From: an uncultured Collinsella sp.
GTDB taxonomy: Bacteria; Actinomycetota; Coriobacteriia; Coriobacteriales; Coriobacteriaceae
Length of the DNA stretch: 8,866 nucleotides
NCBI GenBank assembly: GCA_902482185.1
Contig: CABSZR010000048.1
Location: forward strand, 1-8,866
Reading direction: 5' to 3'
A program made the position numbers and the translations under genes. The notes beneath the pieces are model-generated. The model did not search any database. It saw only the letters and a list, made by a program, of their open reading frames with translations, and was not told the origin of the DNA. Shown in pieces: positions 1-5,804 of this stretch; the stretch's first letter is position 1; every line of letters begins with the position of its first letter.

Positions 1-784
1 GGATGATGAGCGAGGTGAGCGCGGCGGTGCGGCTCACGTTGAGCAGCGAGATGGAGCCCAGCGCAAAGCCCAGAAGCAGCGACCCCGAGTCGCCCAAGAA
101 GATGCTCGCGGGGTTGAAGTTATAGCGCAAGAAGGCGAGGCACGAGCCAAAGAGCGCGATGGAGAGCGCGGCGGCGTCGATGCGGCCCGAGAGAACGGCC
201 ATCGAAAACATGGTGAACGACGCGATGCCGCAGATGCCCGTGGCCAAGCCGTCGAGGCCGTCGATGAGGTTAATGATGTTGGTGAATGCCACCAGATAGA
301 TTACGGTGATGGGGTAGGCGAGCCATCCGAGCATGATCTCGCCGGGGGCAAACGGGTTGACGATGACGCCGATCCGCAGGCCGCCCATGCAGGCGATAAG
401 CGCGGCGAGGACCTGTCCGGCCAGCTTTTGCTTGGGCTTGAGCTGGAAGACGTCGTCAATCGCGCCAGTCGCAAAGATCACGGTAAAGGAGAGTGCCAAC
501 ACGGGGTAGCTGATGTGCAGGCGCGGGTGCGGTACCAAAACGGGCGGCCAGCCCAGGTACCAGGTGCCTAGGATTTGCACAGTGCAGGCGACGACCAGGC
601 CCAAAAACACCGCCGTTCCGCCCAAACGCGGGATGGGCTTGGTGTTGATGCGGCGCTTAGAAGGATAGTCGACGGCGTCGAGCTTGATTGCCAGGCGCTT
701 GACCAGGGGTACCGTGAGGAAGGTCGTGATAAAGGCCGCCGCTGCCACGCATAGGTACGGTATGTAGCTCGGGGATGAAGCCAT
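1..784 (-). CDS. Undecaprenyl-phosphate sugar-1-phosphate transferase (MraY/WecA/TagO family), 3'-truncated
   Basis: This integral membrane enzyme transfers a sugar-1-phosphate, typically GlcNAc-1-P, from a UDP-sugar to undecaprenyl phosphate, the first step of wall polysaccharide or teichoic-acid-type glycan synthesis. The minus-strand reading frame is open from an ATG at 784 to the window edge: 261 codons are present and the C-terminus is missing. Family motifs appear in the expected order: a KRRINTKPIPRLGG segment (residues 43-56), the Mg-binding IDD followed by KPKQK (109-120), NIINLIDGLDGLATG (169-183) and FLGDSGS (229-235). Hydrophobic helices alternate between them. The IDGLDG and GDSGS forms fit the WecA/TagO branch better than MraY, but the exact sugar cannot be told. 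No clear Shine-Dalgarno precedes the ATG, so the start is less certain than the family. Upstream lies the long non-coding region with the candidate minus-strand RNA, which might be its leader. Confidence 0.93.
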   Translation of the reverse strand, partial: MASSPSYIPYLCVAAAAFITTFLTVPLVKRLAIKLDAVDYPSKRRINTKPIPRLGGTAVFLGLVVACTVQILGTWYLGWPPVLVPHPRLHISYPVLALSFTVIFATGAIDDVFQLKPKQKLAGQVLAALIACMGGLRIGVIVNPFAPGEIMLGWLAYPITVIYLVAFTNIINLIDGLDGLATGICGIASFTMFSMAVLSGRIDAAALSIALFGSCLAFLRYNFNPASIFLGDSGSLLLGFALGSISLLNVSRTAALTSLII

Positions 785-1011
785 GAATCTAAAAACCGCC
801 AAGCGTCGAAGGAAAAGGTCAGAAGAACGCCATGCGCAAAGGGCATAGCCGAACCATGATACTCGACCAAGGGGGGTGCATGGAATTGCACGCAGCGATA
901 ATCACGCGCTTACCAGATATTGGAATGTTGTCGATGGCTTGTCGGGATGCCGGCGGGGATCCATATGGACTGTATGGTGATTTTCGGCAAAAGAAAACCA
1001 CCCCCCACGTT

Positions 1012-1042
1012 ACGAAAATGAACCCACCTAAAACAGGTGGGT
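1012..1042 (-). terminator. Rho-independent-like terminator, minus strand
   Basis: An 8-bp perfect stem, ACCCACCT/AGGTGGGT (1022-1029 with 1035-1042), closes a 5-nt loop. Read on the minus strand it is followed by a moderately T-rich tail (TCATTTTCG). Read on the plus strand the tail is not T-rich, so the direction is minus. It lies about 230 nt before the glycosyltransferase start, so it would end a small RNA or act as an attenuator. Confidence 0.5.
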
Positions 1043-1159
1043 GCCCTCATCGACTGTTCCAGCGTCCTTAACAACGAAGGATACCTGTACTAGGTACGAC
1101 TGTGTGGGCTCCCTAAATAAACGCGACGGTTCACCCAGTTGCTCCGCGGGGGGCGGAAT
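1012..1159 (-). ncRNA. Candidate structured RNA or leader, unknown class
   Basis: On the minus strand a promoter-like pair (1166-1194) is followed, about 150 nt later, by a terminator-like hairpin (1022-1042). The interval lacks an open frame but holds two adjacent small hairpins: TACCT/AGGTA (1082-1096, perfect 5-bp stem) and TCCTT/AAGGA (1065-1081). These are flanked by a direct repeat, ACAGTCG on the minus strand, at 1051-1057 and 1097-1103. A TGGGTG segment (plus coordinates 1132-1137) can pair with the CACCCA overlapping the terminator arm (1038-1043), so two mutually exclusive folds are possible. It could be a free-standing small RNA, with 6S RNA a candidate by size only, or an attenuator/riboswitch leader for the glycosyltransferase. 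I recognise no known consensus. Confidence 0.4.
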
Positions 1160-1165
1160 ACCTAC

Positions 1166-1194
1166 ATCATAAAGCGGCACTTTATCGATTCCAG
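1166..1194 (-). promoter_or_regulatory. Candidate promoter for the minus-strand RNA
   Basis: On the minus strand a -10 box TATGAT (1171-1166, 5 of 6 to consensus) is preceded, with a 17-bp spacer, by a weak -35 box CTGGAA (1194-1189). Transcription would begin near 1159. The -35 box sits directly beside the -35 box of the divergent plus-strand candidate. Confidence 0.4.
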
Positions 1195-1196
1195 TC

Positions 1197-1225
1197 TTGA
1201 CATTACAAAAATCGTGTCGGACGAT
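1197..1225 (+). promoter_or_regulatory. Candidate promoter for the radical SAM gene
   Basis: There is a perfect -35 hexamer TTGACA (1197-1202), with a weak -10 match GACGAT (1220-1225) after a 17-bp spacer. It would give a leader of about 75-80 nt before the ATG at 1310. The -10 match is poor, so this call depends mainly on the -35 box and its position. Confidence 0.35.
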
Positions 1226-1309
1226 TACGGCGCCTTAGGGACGGAGCCGTCTACGCGGTCTGGCCCTTTACGTTTGAGCTGCTGAATCGTTGTTTTGGAG
1301 CATGTTTTT

Positions 1310-2245
1310 ATGCCGACGTCGTTGACCGAACTTTTTTCGCCCGCCTGCCATTTGTGTCCGCGCCGTTGCGGTGCGGCGCGCGATGAGGGTGCGCGCGGCG
1401 CATGCGGTGCTAACGACACGCTCAAGGTGGCCCGCGCGGCGCTTCATATGTGGGAGGAGCCGCCTATCTCGGGCGAGGCCGGTTCGGGCACGATCTTCTT
1501 TAGCGGTTGCTCGCTTAAATGTATCTACTGCCAGAACCACGAGATCTCGACCGGCAATTTTGGCCTTGAGATTTCGCCTGAGCGTCTGGTCGAGATTATG
1601 CTGGAGCTGCAGGACCAGGGTGCCAACAACATCAATTTGGTGACGGCGACACACTACGCGCACCTGTTGCCTGCCGTGATTGCCGCGGCACGGGCGCGCG
1701 GACTGGTTATCCCGATCGTCTACAACACGAGTGGTTACGAGCGCGCGAGTGCCGTGGCCGCGCTGGGCGACCTGATCGATGTGTGGCTTACCGACTTTAA
1801 ATATGCCGATGCGGCGCTTGCGCAGTCGCTCTCCCATATAAAGGATTACCCGCGTGTGGCCGTGTCGGGTCTGGCCCAGATGGCGCGCGAGATCGATCGC
1901 CGCGGGGGAGAGCTGGTGGATGACGACGGGCTCATGAAGCGCGGCATCATCGTGCGCCACCTGGTGCTGCCGGGGCATGCGGATGACTCGTGCCGCGTGT
2001 TAGACCTGGTGTGGCAGACGGTGGGCGACGTGCCGATCTCGGTCATGAACCAGTACACGCCCAATGCGCTCATGCGCGAGCAGGGCGGCGAGTTGCGCGC
2101 CGTGACGCGCGAGGAGTACGAGCAGGTGCTCGACCATGCCGACGACCTGGGCTTTACGACAATGTTCTGGCAAGAGGGCGGCGCGGTAGACGAGAGCTTC
2201 ACCCCCGCCTTCGACACCACCGGCGTCCTCACCAGCGCAAAGTAG
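1310..2245 (+). CDS. Radical SAM protein, PflX-like (COG1313 type)
   Basis: This is a 311-residue predicted cytoplasmic iron-sulfur enzyme. The radical SAM motif CxxxCxxC is C67-C71-C74 within the segment SGCSLKCIYCQN, where it should bind a 4Fe-4S cluster and SAM. An extra N-terminal cysteine set (C13, C16, C20, C32, in the context CHLCPRRCG) precedes it. The segments EEPPISGEAGSGTIFFSGC, NNINLVTATHY, IVYNTSGYE, DVWLTDFKYADAAL and RGIIVRHLVLPG match the uncharacterised PflX group, which resembles pyruvate formate-lyase activases but has no settled substrate. I chose the ATG at 1310 because GGAG (1297-1300) lies 9 nt before it; an in-frame TTG at 1295 would overlap that site. No formate-lyase or glycyl-radical partner is nearby. 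It appears monocistronic and is followed by a palindromic repeat and an independently promoted tRNA. Confidence 0.9.
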   Translation: MPTSLTELFSPACHLCPRRCGAARDEGARGACGANDTLKVARAALHMWEEPPISGEAGSGTIFFSGCSLKCIYCQNHEISTGNFGLEISPERLVEIMLELQDQGANNINLVTATHYAHLLPAVIAAARARGLVIPIVYNTSGYERASAVAALGDLIDVWLTDFKYADAALAQSLSHIKDYPRVAVSGLAQMAREIDRRGGELVDDDGLMKRGIIVRHLVLPGHADDSCRVLDLVWQTVGDVPISVMNQYTPNALMREQGGELRAVTREEYEQVLDHADDLGFTTMFWQEGGAVDESFTPAFDTTGVLTSAK

Positions 2246-2255
2246 AGCGCACGCT

Positions 2256-2335
2256 GATGATTTTTCTGGGACGGGGATTAAAAAATCATCGAGAGGATCG
2301 CCTGTTCGAAAAGTTGTCAAAATAGCCGCGTCCCA
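2256..2335. repeat. Palindromic repeat region after the radical SAM gene
   Basis: A perfect 10-bp inverted repeat GATGATTTTT/AAAAATCATC (2256-2265 with 2281-2290) surrounds a GGGACGGGG-containing loop. A second 7-bp pair, TGGGACG (2267-2273) with CGTCCCA (2329-2335), interleaves with the first, so both stems cannot form as one simple hairpin. It starts 11 bp after the stop codon. It could slow or end transcription, but no T tract follows either stem. The G-rich core resembles the GGGGAC repeats elsewhere in the window, so it may be a REP-like element. Confidence 0.55.
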
Positions 2336-2355
2336 AAAAGACTGGTTATTGGGCG

Positions 2356-2383
2356 TTGACAGTTGGCGAGCCGTAGGTAAAAT
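2356..2383 (+). promoter_or_regulatory. Strong promoter for tRNA-Ala
   Basis: A consensus -35 TTGACA (2356-2361) and a near-consensus -10 TAAAAT (2378-2383, 5 of 6) are separated by 16 bp. Initiation near 2390 leaves only a few bases before the tRNA 5' end at 2397. It is the best promoter match in the window. Confidence 0.8.
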
Positions 2384-2396
2384 ATCGACTTGTCCT

Positions 2397-2469
2397 GGGG
2401 ACGTAGCTCAGTTGGGAGAGCGCTGCCGTCGCATGGCAGAGGCCGAGGGTTCGACTCCCTTCGTCTCCA
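2397..2469 (+). tRNA. tRNA-Ala (anticodon CGC)
   Basis: A 73-nt cloverleaf folds with no mismatch. The acceptor stem GGGGACG/CGTCTCC carries the G3-U70 wobble that identifies alanine tRNAs, with discriminator A73. The D stem is GCTC/GAGC and the anticodon stem CTGCC/GGCAG. The 7-nt anticodon loop GTCGCAT puts CGC at positions 34-36, reading GCG codons. The T stem is GAGGG/CCCTT with loop TTCGACT. CCA is not encoded; the next bases are CCC. GCG is heavily used in the surrounding genes, which fits a dedicated isoacceptor. The loop has G32 and U38 instead of the usual pyrimidine-32 and A38. Confidence 0.95.
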
Positions 2470-2483
2470 CCCTTGGATTTGAT

Positions 2484-2515
2484 AAGCCGCTGACATTGTG
2501 TCGGCGGCTTTTTTT
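2484..2515 (+). terminator. Rho-independent terminator after tRNA-Ala
   Basis: An 11-bp stem (AAGCCGCTGAC with GTCGGCGGCTT, one G-U pair) closes a 5-nt loop (ATTGT) and runs into seven T residues. It starts 15 nt after the tRNA 3' end and ends only 18 bp before the next start codon, so it also lies in the leader of the small membrane protein gene. Confidence 0.9.
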
Positions 2516-2533
2516 AAAAGAAAGGGCTATATC

Positions 2534-2992
2534 ATGGCCGAGCTTGAGTCCCAACCATTGTCCGACGAGGAGCGCGCCGAGTTGGAAGAGCTCCGCGCTG
2601 AGAAGGCCCGCCGCGAGGCTCGGGAAGAGGCCCGTCGCGAGCGTGAGGAGCTGGCTGCCCTGCGTGCCGAGCGTGCGAAGGCCGAGGAGGCCGCCGCGAA
2701 CGCCGCATCCGCATCGGCGCCCGCGCCCGCACCCAAGCCCGCTGCTGCGAAGCCTGCACCTGCCGCGCCCAAACCTCAGCCTAAAAAGGCCGCCCGTCCC
2801 AAGTCCGTCGAGCCCAAGCCGAGCCGTGACGAGATGACGTTTGCCCAGCGCATGGTTACCTCCAAGGAGCCTATGGGCGAGAACGAGATCCCTGGCATGG
2901 CGCCGGCTCAAAAAATCATCATTGTCCTTGCCCTCATCGCGTTTGTCATCTTTATGGGCTACACGATCCTGACCAGCATGGGCCTGCTCTAA
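2534..2992 (+). CDS. Small coiled-coil, C-terminally membrane-anchored protein, function unknown
   Basis: I do not recognise a named family for this 152-residue protein. Residues 8-56 are dominated by Glu, Arg, Ala and Leu and should form a charged alpha-helical coiled coil. Residues 57-98 are a low-complexity Ala/Pro/Lys linker. Residues 100-126 form a short polar segment, and 127-149 (IIIVLALIAFVIFMGYTILT core) are a single hydrophobic helix almost at the C-terminus. No N-terminal signal is seen, so the long domain is probably cytoplasmic and tail-anchored. I chose the ATG at 2534 because a purine-rich AAAGAAAGG (2518-2526) precedes it; a longer frame from 2498 would begin inside the tRNA terminator. 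There is almost no room for its own promoter, so it may depend on tRNA read-through. The coiled coil could tether a partner at the membrane, but that is speculation. Confidence 0.85.
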   Translation: MAELESQPLSDEERAELEELRAEKARREAREEARREREELAALRAERAKAEEAAANAASASAPAPAPKPAAAKPAPAAPKPQPKKAARPKSVEPKPSRDEMTFAQRMVTSKEPMGENEIPGMAPAQKIIIVLALIAFVIFMGYTILTSMGLL

Positions 2993-3076
2993 CCGACTCG
3001 CATCGGGCGTCATGTCCGCATGCTCTGCTCTCGTCCAACCCTCAAATTCTGCACCACACATCCGAAAGGTCGCCCC

Positions 3077-4582
3077 ATGGCTTTGACCGACATCTCGCAT
3101 CCCACCGACATCGCAATGCTCACCGATCTGTACGAACTCACTATGGCCCAGGGTCTGTGGGAGAGCGGCAAGGCCAATGAGCAGGGTTGTTTTACCGCGT
3201 TTTATCGCGACCATCCCTTTGGCAGCGCCTATGCCGTCATGTGCGGCACCGCCGAGCTGCCCGAGCTAGTCGAGAATCTGCGCTTTACGCCCGAGGATAT
3301 CGACTACCTCGCATCGCTTGAGGCCCCGGCCGGCGGCGCGATGTTCAAGTCCGCATTCCTCGACTACCTGCGCAACTTCCGCGCGCACGTGAACATTGAC
3401 GCCGTGCCCGAGGGCGAGCTCGTTTTTCCGCGCGAGCCCATGGTGCGCGTCACCGGTCCTGCGCTCGAGTGCCAGCTGCTCGAGACGGCGCTGCTCAACA
3501 TCGTCGGGTTCCAGACACTTGTCGCCACCAAGACGGCGCGCGTGGTGCTGGCGGCGGACGGCCGTCCCGTGGCCGAGTTTGGCCTGCGCCGAGCCCAGGG
3601 TCCCGATGGCGGCCTGGCCGTTGCGCGCGCGAGCTACGTCGCCGGCTGCTCCTCTACGTCCAATGTGCTCGCCGGCCGCCGCTACGGTATTCCCGTCTTT
3701 GGCACGCATGCGCACAGCTGGGTGATGAGCTTCGATTCCGAGCTCGAGGCCTTCCGCGCCTTTGCCAAGTCGAGCCCCAAGAATTGCACGCTGCTCATCG
3801 ACACCTACGATGTGCGCGAGGGCTGCGAGCATGCCATTACGGTTGCCAAGGAGATGGAGGCGGCGGGCGAGCGCCTGTCGGCCATTCGCATTGACTCCGG
3901 CGACCTCGCCAAGCTCTCCAAGTATGTTCGCGGCCGTTTTGATGCCGAGGGCCTGCCCTATGTGGGGATCTCGGTTTCTAACGATCTGGATGAGTACACG
4001 ATTCAGTCGCTGCTCGACCAGGGCGCGCCCATCGATAGCTTTGGCGTGGGCACCAAGCTCGCGACCTGCTACGACCAGCCGGCGCTGGGCGGCGTGTACA
4101 AGCTTTCCGCCCGCCGTGCGAGCGAGGCCGACCCGTGGACGCCGGTGGTCAAGCTCTCCGAGCAGCCCTACAAGCGCACGATCCCGGGCGTGCAGCGCGT
4201 GCGCCGTTATTACGACGGCTTTGGCGGCCCGGTCTGCGACATGATCTACGACGAGGACCATCTGGTGGGGGAGGGCGCCGCGCGCGGCAATACCCTCGTG
4301 GCCGTGAATGATGCCGCCCTGGTGACCGACGTGTCGGAGCTTGAGTATCGCGAGCTGCTGGTGCCGATCGTGCGCGATGGCAGCGCAGTGGCTCCGCGTG
4401 AGAGCATCGAGGACGCGCGCGAGCGCTGTGCTTGGGCGCTCGATCATCTGGACGCGGCTTTTAAGCGCTTCCTGTATCCGCAGACCTACGTGGTGGGTAT
4501 GGAACAGGGCCTGGCCCAGGTGCGCGACGAGCTCGTGCGCAAGAACATGGCCGCGGCCTCGGCTTTCCCCTGGGCAAAATGA
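3077..4582 (+). CDS. pncB: Nicotinate phosphoribosyltransferase
   Basis: This enzyme converts nicotinate and PRPP, with ATP use, to nicotinate mononucleotide in the Preiss-Handler NAD salvage route, in the cytoplasm. The product is 501 residues. Family signatures run in order: MLTDLYELTMAQG (14-26), EFGLRRAQG (167-175), the STSN loop (193-196), GTHAHSW (209-215) carrying the conserved histidine that is phosphorylated in studied relatives (most likely H213 here), IRIDSGDLAKLSK (270-282), SNDLDEY (301-307) and FGVGTKL (322-328). The length suits bacterial PncB. I chose the ATG at 3077 because GAAAGG lies 7-8 nt before it; an in-frame ATG at 3020 would add 19 unconserved residues. The gene lies 84 bp after the small membrane protein gene and 80 bp before proB, all on the plus strand. 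A shared transcript is possible, although a 9-bp palindrome overlaps its stop codon. Confidence 0.96.
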   Translation: MALTDISHPTDIAMLTDLYELTMAQGLWESGKANEQGCFTAFYRDHPFGSAYAVMCGTAELPELVENLRFTPEDIDYLASLEAPAGGAMFKSAFLDYLRNFRAHVNIDAVPEGELVFPREPMVRVTGPALECQLLETALLNIVGFQTLVATKTARVVLAADGRPVAEFGLRRAQGPDGGLAVARASYVAGCSSTSNVLAGRRYGIPVFGTHAHSWVMSFDSELEAFRAFAKSSPKNCTLLIDTYDVREGCEHAITVAKEMEAAGERLSAIRIDSGDLAKLSKYVRGRFDAEGLPYVGISVSNDLDEYTIQSLLDQGAPIDSFGVGTKLATCYDQPALGGVYKLSARRASEADPWTPVVKLSEQPYKRTIPGVQRVRRYYDGFGGPVCDMIYDEDHLVGEGAARGNTLVAVNDAALVTDVSELEYRELLVPIVRDGSAVAPRESIEDARERCAWALDHLDAAFKRFLYPQTYVVGMEQGLAQVRDELVRKNMAAASAFPWAK

Positions 4583-4614
4583 TCAGCATGCGACGGAAGA
4601 TAACGGATCATTTT
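4576..4614. repeat. Inverted repeat overlapping the pncB stop codon
   Basis: A perfect 9-bp pair, AAAATGATC (4576-4584) with GATCATTTT (4606-4614), encloses 21 bp and includes the pncB stop codon. The right arm ends in TTTT, so it might act as a weak terminator on either strand, or as an operator before proB. The stem is AT-rich and weak. Confidence 0.45.
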
Positions 4615-4621
4615 CTCGCTT

Positions 4622-4637
4622 GCCCGTTCGCCCGTTC
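4622..4637. repeat. Tandem GCCCGTTC direct repeat before proB
   Basis: Two exact adjacent copies of GCCCGTTC (4622-4629 and 4630-4637) lie 25 bp before the proB start. They could be a regulator site or a chance slippage duplication. Confidence 0.4.
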
Positions 4638-4662
4638 GCTGAACAGTTGATTGGTTTGACGT

Positions 4663-5790
4663 ATGACGACTTCTTATAAAACGATGGTGGTAAAGATCGG
4701 TTCGTCCACGGTGGTGGGCGCCGATGGCAAGGTTAACCGCGCCTTTATCGGCGGGCTGGCCGATCAGGCTGCTGTCCTGCGCAAGCTCGGCTGGCGTCTG
4801 GTCGTGGTGAGTTCGGGCGCCATCGCCTGTGGCTATCCCGTGTTGGGCTTCGACCGCAAGCCGGTCGGCGACCTTTCGAGCCTGCAGGCCTGCGCCTCGG
4901 CTGGTCAGTGCATCATCTCGTCGGCCTACGACGAGGAGTTCCATGCGCGCGACCTGCTCACCTCGCTCGTGCTGCTCACGCGTCACGACACGGCGCGTCG
5001 CACGTCCTACCTGCACGCGCGCGACGCCATGCTGCGTCTGGTGGAGCTGGGCGTGGTGCCGGTCGTCAACGAGAACGACACCGTCACCGTCGACGAGATC
5101 AAGTTCGGCGACAACGACACGCTGGCGGCGCTCGTGAGCTGCCTGGTTTCCGCCGACCTGTGCGTGACGCTGTCCGACATCGACGGCCTCTACACCGCCA
5201 ATCCGCATGAGGATCCGACGGCCGAGTTTATCCCGGTCGTGCGCAAAATCGATGCCAAGATCATTGCCTCGGCGGGTGATTCTTCGACCTCGGTGGGTAC
5301 GGGCGGCATGATCACCAAGATTCGCGCGAGCCGCATCCTGATGACGGCGGGCATTCAGAGCGTGATTTGCTCGGGCGAGGAGCCCGATGCGCTCGTGCGC
5401 TTGGCTCGTGGCGAGAGCGTGGGAACCCTGTTCGATCCGCCGGCGGAGCGCCTGGACATCGCGCCCCGCAAACTGTGGATCGCGCTGGGCGACAAGGCCC
5501 ACGGCTCGGTGACGGTTGATGACGGCGCCGCGAAGGCGCTGGTCAGCCGTGGCTCTTCCTTGCTTGCGGTGGGTATTCGCGAGGTCGATGGCCAGTTTGC
5601 CGAGGGCGATGTGCTCGATGTGTGCGATCCGAGCGGTATGGTCGTCGCCCGCGGTATCGCCGAGGCCGATTCGGACGTGCTGGAGCTTGCAGCCGGCCGC
5701 CGCCAGGACCAGATCGCCAGCAACCGCCTGCTCGCTAACCTGGCCGAGAAGCCGGCGATACACAGGGATAATTTGATCGTATTTGCATAA
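4663..5790 (+). CDS. proB: Glutamate 5-kinase
   Basis: This cytoplasmic enzyme phosphorylates L-glutamate with ATP to gamma-glutamyl phosphate, the committed and usually proline-inhibited step of proline synthesis. The product, passed to ProA, is unstable. The protein is 375 residues, close to E. coli ProB (367). The amino-acid kinase domain (about 7-258) shows VVKIGSST (9-16), VVSSGAIACG (48-57), PVVNENDTV (133-141), KFGDNDTLAALVS (147-159), SDIDGLYTANP (171-181) and GTGGMITKI (212-220). A C-terminal PUA domain (about 278-350) begins near GSVTVDDGAAKAL, as in full-length ProB. No recognisable Shine-Dalgarno precedes the ATG at 4663, nor the in-frame ATG at 4684; I kept 4663 because it retains the normal N-terminus. 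Unlike many genomes, proA is not adjacent: a minus-strand hydrolase gene lies between, and the gene is followed by a large nested hairpin. Confidence 0.96.
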   Translation: MTTSYKTMVVKIGSSTVVGADGKVNRAFIGGLADQAAVLRKLGWRLVVVSSGAIACGYPVLGFDRKPVGDLSSLQACASAGQCIISSAYDEEFHARDLLTSLVLLTRHDTARRTSYLHARDAMLRLVELGVVPVVNENDTVTVDEIKFGDNDTLAALVSCLVSADLCVTLSDIDGLYTANPHEDPTAEFIPVVRKIDAKIIASAGDSSTSVGTGGMITKIRASRILMTAGIQSVICSGEEPDALVRLARGESVGTLFDPPAERLDIAPRKLWIALGDKAHGSVTVDDGAAKALVSRGSSLLAVGIREVDGQFAEGDVLDVCDPSGMVVARGIAEADSDVLELAAGRRQDQIASNRLLANLAEKPAIHRDNLIVFA

Positions 5791-5804
5791 CCAATTGACG
5801 CTGC

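Larger units (their letters stand above)
785..1309. other. 525-bp non-coding region between divergent genes
   Basis: No convincing gene is found on either strand. A 79-codon plus-strand frame at 832-1071 has no family resemblance or ribosome site. The right half (1012-1159) looks like a minus-strand structured RNA with its own promoter and terminator, listed separately. The left half contains a small hairpin, GTGCA/TGCAC at 876-891. It also contains an 8-bp inverted repeat, GGGGGGTG at 871-878 with CACCCCCC at 999-1006. The region must carry promoters for both the minus-strand glycosyltransferase and the plus-strand radical SAM gene. I could not find a good promoter directly upstream of 784. 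Confidence 0.7.

Noticed and set aside
832..1071. 79-codon plus-strand open frame in the non-coding region
   Set aside because: It has no ribosome site, no recognisable domain and a low-complexity tail, and it overlaps the candidate RNA terminator.
1012..1159. 6S RNA, T-box or c-di-AMP riboswitch identity for the candidate RNA
   Set aside because: Size or isolated bases fit, but I could not find the conserved T-box sequence, the ydaO 3' consensus, or the long closing stem and central bubble of 6S RNA, so no class is assigned.
2498..2533. Upstream extension of the small membrane protein from 2498
   Set aside because: That start lies within the tRNA terminator stem; the ATG at 2534 has a purine-rich site just before it.
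3266..4447. 393-codon minus-strand frame inside pncB
   Set aside because: It is a mirror frame of a high-GC gene; pncB on the plus strand has all family motifs, while this frame has His/Arg/Ala-rich composition and none.
4622..4637. Start of a CRISPR or iteron array
   Set aside because: There are only two adjacent 8-bp copies, with no spacers and no further repeats.
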